Assembly (NCBI GenBank): GCA_039881145.1
Contig: JAYKKI010000040.1
Span: 2,942,001 to 3,006,000, forward strand
DNA: 64,000 nt
DNA from: Druceiella hillmani
Lineage: Eukaryota > Arthropoda > Insecta > Lepidoptera > Hepialidae
Reading direction: 5' to 3'
Below are positions 61,690-64,000 of this stretch, one piece after another; the stretch's first letter is position 1; every line of letters starts with the position of its first letter. Under the pieces are notes generated by a model. That model saw nothing but the letters and a program-made list of their open reading frames with translations. It did not search any database and had not been told where the DNA came from. Both the position numbers and the translations under genes were made by a program.

Positions 61690-62520
61690 CAGGTTGCATT
61701 CAATTATAGCAACGGCCAGAACGCCGGAAAGCCGAAAAACAATAAGCCGAAACACATACCCCGGAAATCCATATTGCTCCTCCAAAAATATACAGCGGAT
61801 CCCTTAGGCAAGTGTGTGGCAAGACATACCCGATGAAATTACCATCAAAACTGGAGTCCGTCAAGGGTATGTGGCATCGTCCTAATGTCGTCGATGACGG
61901 TGCTAAGACTTCTTATAATAATACTGGGACCACCAACATCCTGGGTAACATGGCTAATTGATTTCGGCTTCATACGGCCTAAAAATTGTAATATATTAAT
62001 TACAATTCATACAGCTTATTATACAATAGGTATTCACGGGCAAATGGATAGTGAGCTTTTATTGACCTGGACGAAATCCGGCTTGAACAAAATGAGATCT
62101 TCAAATACTTCGGATCCCTGATCCGGAAGAAGCAAATTGTCTCCTGTGCTGACATATATGCACGAATCAGACAGGTATCCGCGGCATTTTCTTTGCTTAA
62201 AGAGTGTCTTTGGAGAAAAACAACACTCCAACTAGGATTTACCTCTTTCAGACGCCCATCTCATCAGTCCTTTTCAGAAACGTGGACCATTCTCAAAGTG
62301 GTTCTCAACAAACATGAAGTTTTCCAAATGCAATGTCTCCGTTATATCCCGAAAATATCAATCCGTGATTGTAACACAAATAACAAAGTCCAATCTCTCT
62401 GTCTGAATCAACCGACAATCGAACATCAAATTCATCAGCATCGTCTAAGATAACTTGGATACGTATGCCACGTGAACGAGTTCCGGCTTCTTTACTAGCT
62501 TTTTGGAGGAATACGGTCGT
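61690..62520 (+). pseudogene. RTE-type LINE, RT palm-to-C-terminus remnant
   Basis: DEITIKTGVRQGYVASS (61830-61880) is the 'F.VKTGVRQGC.LSP' block. After a frame shift and deletion of the YADD region, DLDEIRLEQNEIFKYFGSLI (62070-62128) and ADIYARIRQVSAAFSLLKE (62150-62210) match the 'FKYLGS.I...I..RI..A..AF' block. QMQCLRYIPKISIRDCN (62330-62380) and EHQIHQHRLR (62420-62450) match 'RCLRRILGISWRD' and 'I..RRLRWLGH'. Multiple frame breaks; inactive. Confidence 0.8.
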
Positions 62521-62524
62521 TGAC

Positions 62525-63460
62525 TCATTCTAAATTTTGATATTTTTCATACAATATTGTGAAATATAAGTTAATTAAAAACCAGTCCTGAAAAAAATTC
62601 AAAAATAGATTGAAAATTAAGCAAGTTATAGGCTTCTAAATTTGAAGATACGGATAGAGTTGGGTATATCCCTGTCTCTTTTCCTCTTGTAGAATATAAT
62701 GTGCAATATTAAAAATGACCTCACAACAGAATATTGCCGTCTTTGACTAAAGGTTAATTTTAAACTTATATAACTCGATCAATTTTTAAGATTATTAAAA
62801 ATTATTTTCACTCCTCATTAGCTTGTACCTTGAAATTATGATTAATGAAATAAAAAAAAATTAGTCAAATACCCAATTCCACTTAATTAATAGAAAGTTC
62901 AGCGAGTTGCATTAAAGAAAAGATGGTCGAAACAAATCTTATTTTGCATAACTTTTAAAAACAACGATTTGTATGTAATTTATTGCTATCTTTAGATTCC
63001 TTCCATAGTTATCAAAACTAGTATATTTTTAAATTTGTTTCGTTCATTATTTCAGAAATATGATGAATAATATTTTTAAGACTTTTTATTAAAACGACTG
63101 TTTTATATATGGGAATATATCATCTAACAAAGTTTATTAAATAATATGGTTATTGCATATTTTATCTCCTTATTTTGCGGAATTATTTAAATCACACGTT
63201 CATTGTAGCAAAATTTTACAATAAAATTATTTTCTTGACGAAATAATCCCATTTTTTCAATCTAGTAATTTAAAAAAATTAAAGTTAGAGGGTATGTATC
63301 TCGTTGATGAGTTGGTCTTCATGCATTTTGTTTTTATAACTTTATGGGAGTACTATAATATTTAATTTCGTTATTCTGCAAAAGTTGTCTACTTGGTTTT
63401 TTTTTCCTTAATATACCAAATTTTATCTCCTGTAGTCTCAAAAATTTCAATAAAAAAAAA
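62525..63460. other. AT-rich non-coding DNA
   Basis: No feature recognised. Confidence 0.45.
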
Positions 63461-63465
63461 AAGAA

Positions 63466-63491
63466 ATATATATATATATATATATATATAT
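63466..63491. repeat. (AT)n microsatellite
   Basis: Short AT run. Confidence 0.9.
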
Positions 63492-64000
63492 GCATATTTA
63501 ACGTGAACTCCCCTACAAAATGATCTCACTCGCTTAAAGAAAGCTGTAGCATCTATAGAATACACCATAGACATGGTGAAGTAATCAAATTTCAATCTCC
63601 ATTATATTATTATTTTACATTAAAAATAAATATTACTACTTTAAAAAAAATACTACTTACATATTAGTTAAGATATGAAGAAGATATTTTAAAAAATTTC
63701 AAATCAGTAGAAACAGTGAGACTATTAAAGATGAACGAATGGACAATGTGATATGACGAAAGAAGAATGGTTTCTTGTTTCACTATGGGACTCTACACAT
63801 ATAATAAAATGTATGTGGCTCGATTACCGATTTGAATCGTTACCGATGGGCTACAACGTGGTCATATCTTCTGAAACCAAAAATAAATTTAATACACCGG
63901 TATATCAAATATTCTAATTTTTTTTACTAGGCTTTCTAAAATACTTGAGCATTATACACTTGAATAACATAAAACTACCGAATACAGAAGTAACAGTAAT
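63490..64000 (+). repeat. start of another SR family copy, cut by window end
   Basis: Parallels 19745-20120 ('gaaagctgtagcatcta', 'agacatggtgaagt') and 37920-38200 ('gaaacag.gag.cta', 'aataca-ccg-tatat'). Confidence 0.6.

Noticed and set aside
62034..62231. Minus-strand 65-codon frame
   Set aside because: Antisense to the RTE-type LINE segment with the FKYFGSLI motif.

Overview
The window looks like AT-rich, gene-poor nuclear DNA from an arthropod, most likely an insect. Reasons: exons with GT/AG borders, (AT)n microsatellites, an errantivirus-like retroelement with an env remnant, several LINE types, a Helitron and a GPI-tailed ApoD/Lazarillo-type lipocalin. I cannot name the species. No rRNA, convincing tRNA, CRISPR or prokaryotic operon structure is visible.

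The only host gene I can support is a minus-strand lipocalin. Its last three coding exons lie at 14426-14210, 13372-13274 and 12286-12072. Their phases fit (0/1, 1/1, 1/stop). They carry the three lipocalin signature regions and end in a C-terminal hydrophobic tail typical of GPI attachment. The 5' exon or exons with the signal peptide were not found.

Most of the rest is decayed mobile DNA. 15.98-16.42 kb: LINE remnant (+). 18.6, 36.2 and 53.0 kb: three copies of a repeat carrying a hammerhead-ribozyme-like core. 30.3-32.2 kb: R2/R4-type LINE (-). 40.43-47.68 kb: complete but dead LTR element (-) with LTRs, PBS, PPT, gag, PR, RT, RNase H, IN and env remnants. 49.1-51.4 kb: Helitron Rep/helicase remnant (+). 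52.4-52.6 kb: Tc1/mariner-type transposase tail (+). 55.4-56.1 kb: Jockey/CR1-type LINE (-). 56.6-56.8 and 61.7-62.5 kb: LINE remnants (+).

The remaining AT-rich DNA is not simply unique. Blocks at 0-2.6, 3.4-3.6, 19.7-25.3, 27.6-30.3, 33.1-34.2 (inverted), 36.4-36.9, 37.9-40.07, 60.6-61.4 and 63.5-64.0 kb are diverged copies of parts of one multi-kilobase repeat with no coding capacity that I recognise. There are also tandem arrays (about 298 bp x3 at 34.2 kb, about 140-160 bp x3 at 23.4 kb, mixed units at 21.1 kb), a 740-bp (CCCCTT)n array at 25.4 kb, and at least eight long-armed, short-loop inverted repeats. Three of those lie inside transposons, and two of the three sit at apparent deletion junctions.

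Family calls rest on motif recognition by eye; no database search was run. Boundaries of decayed elements are approximate.
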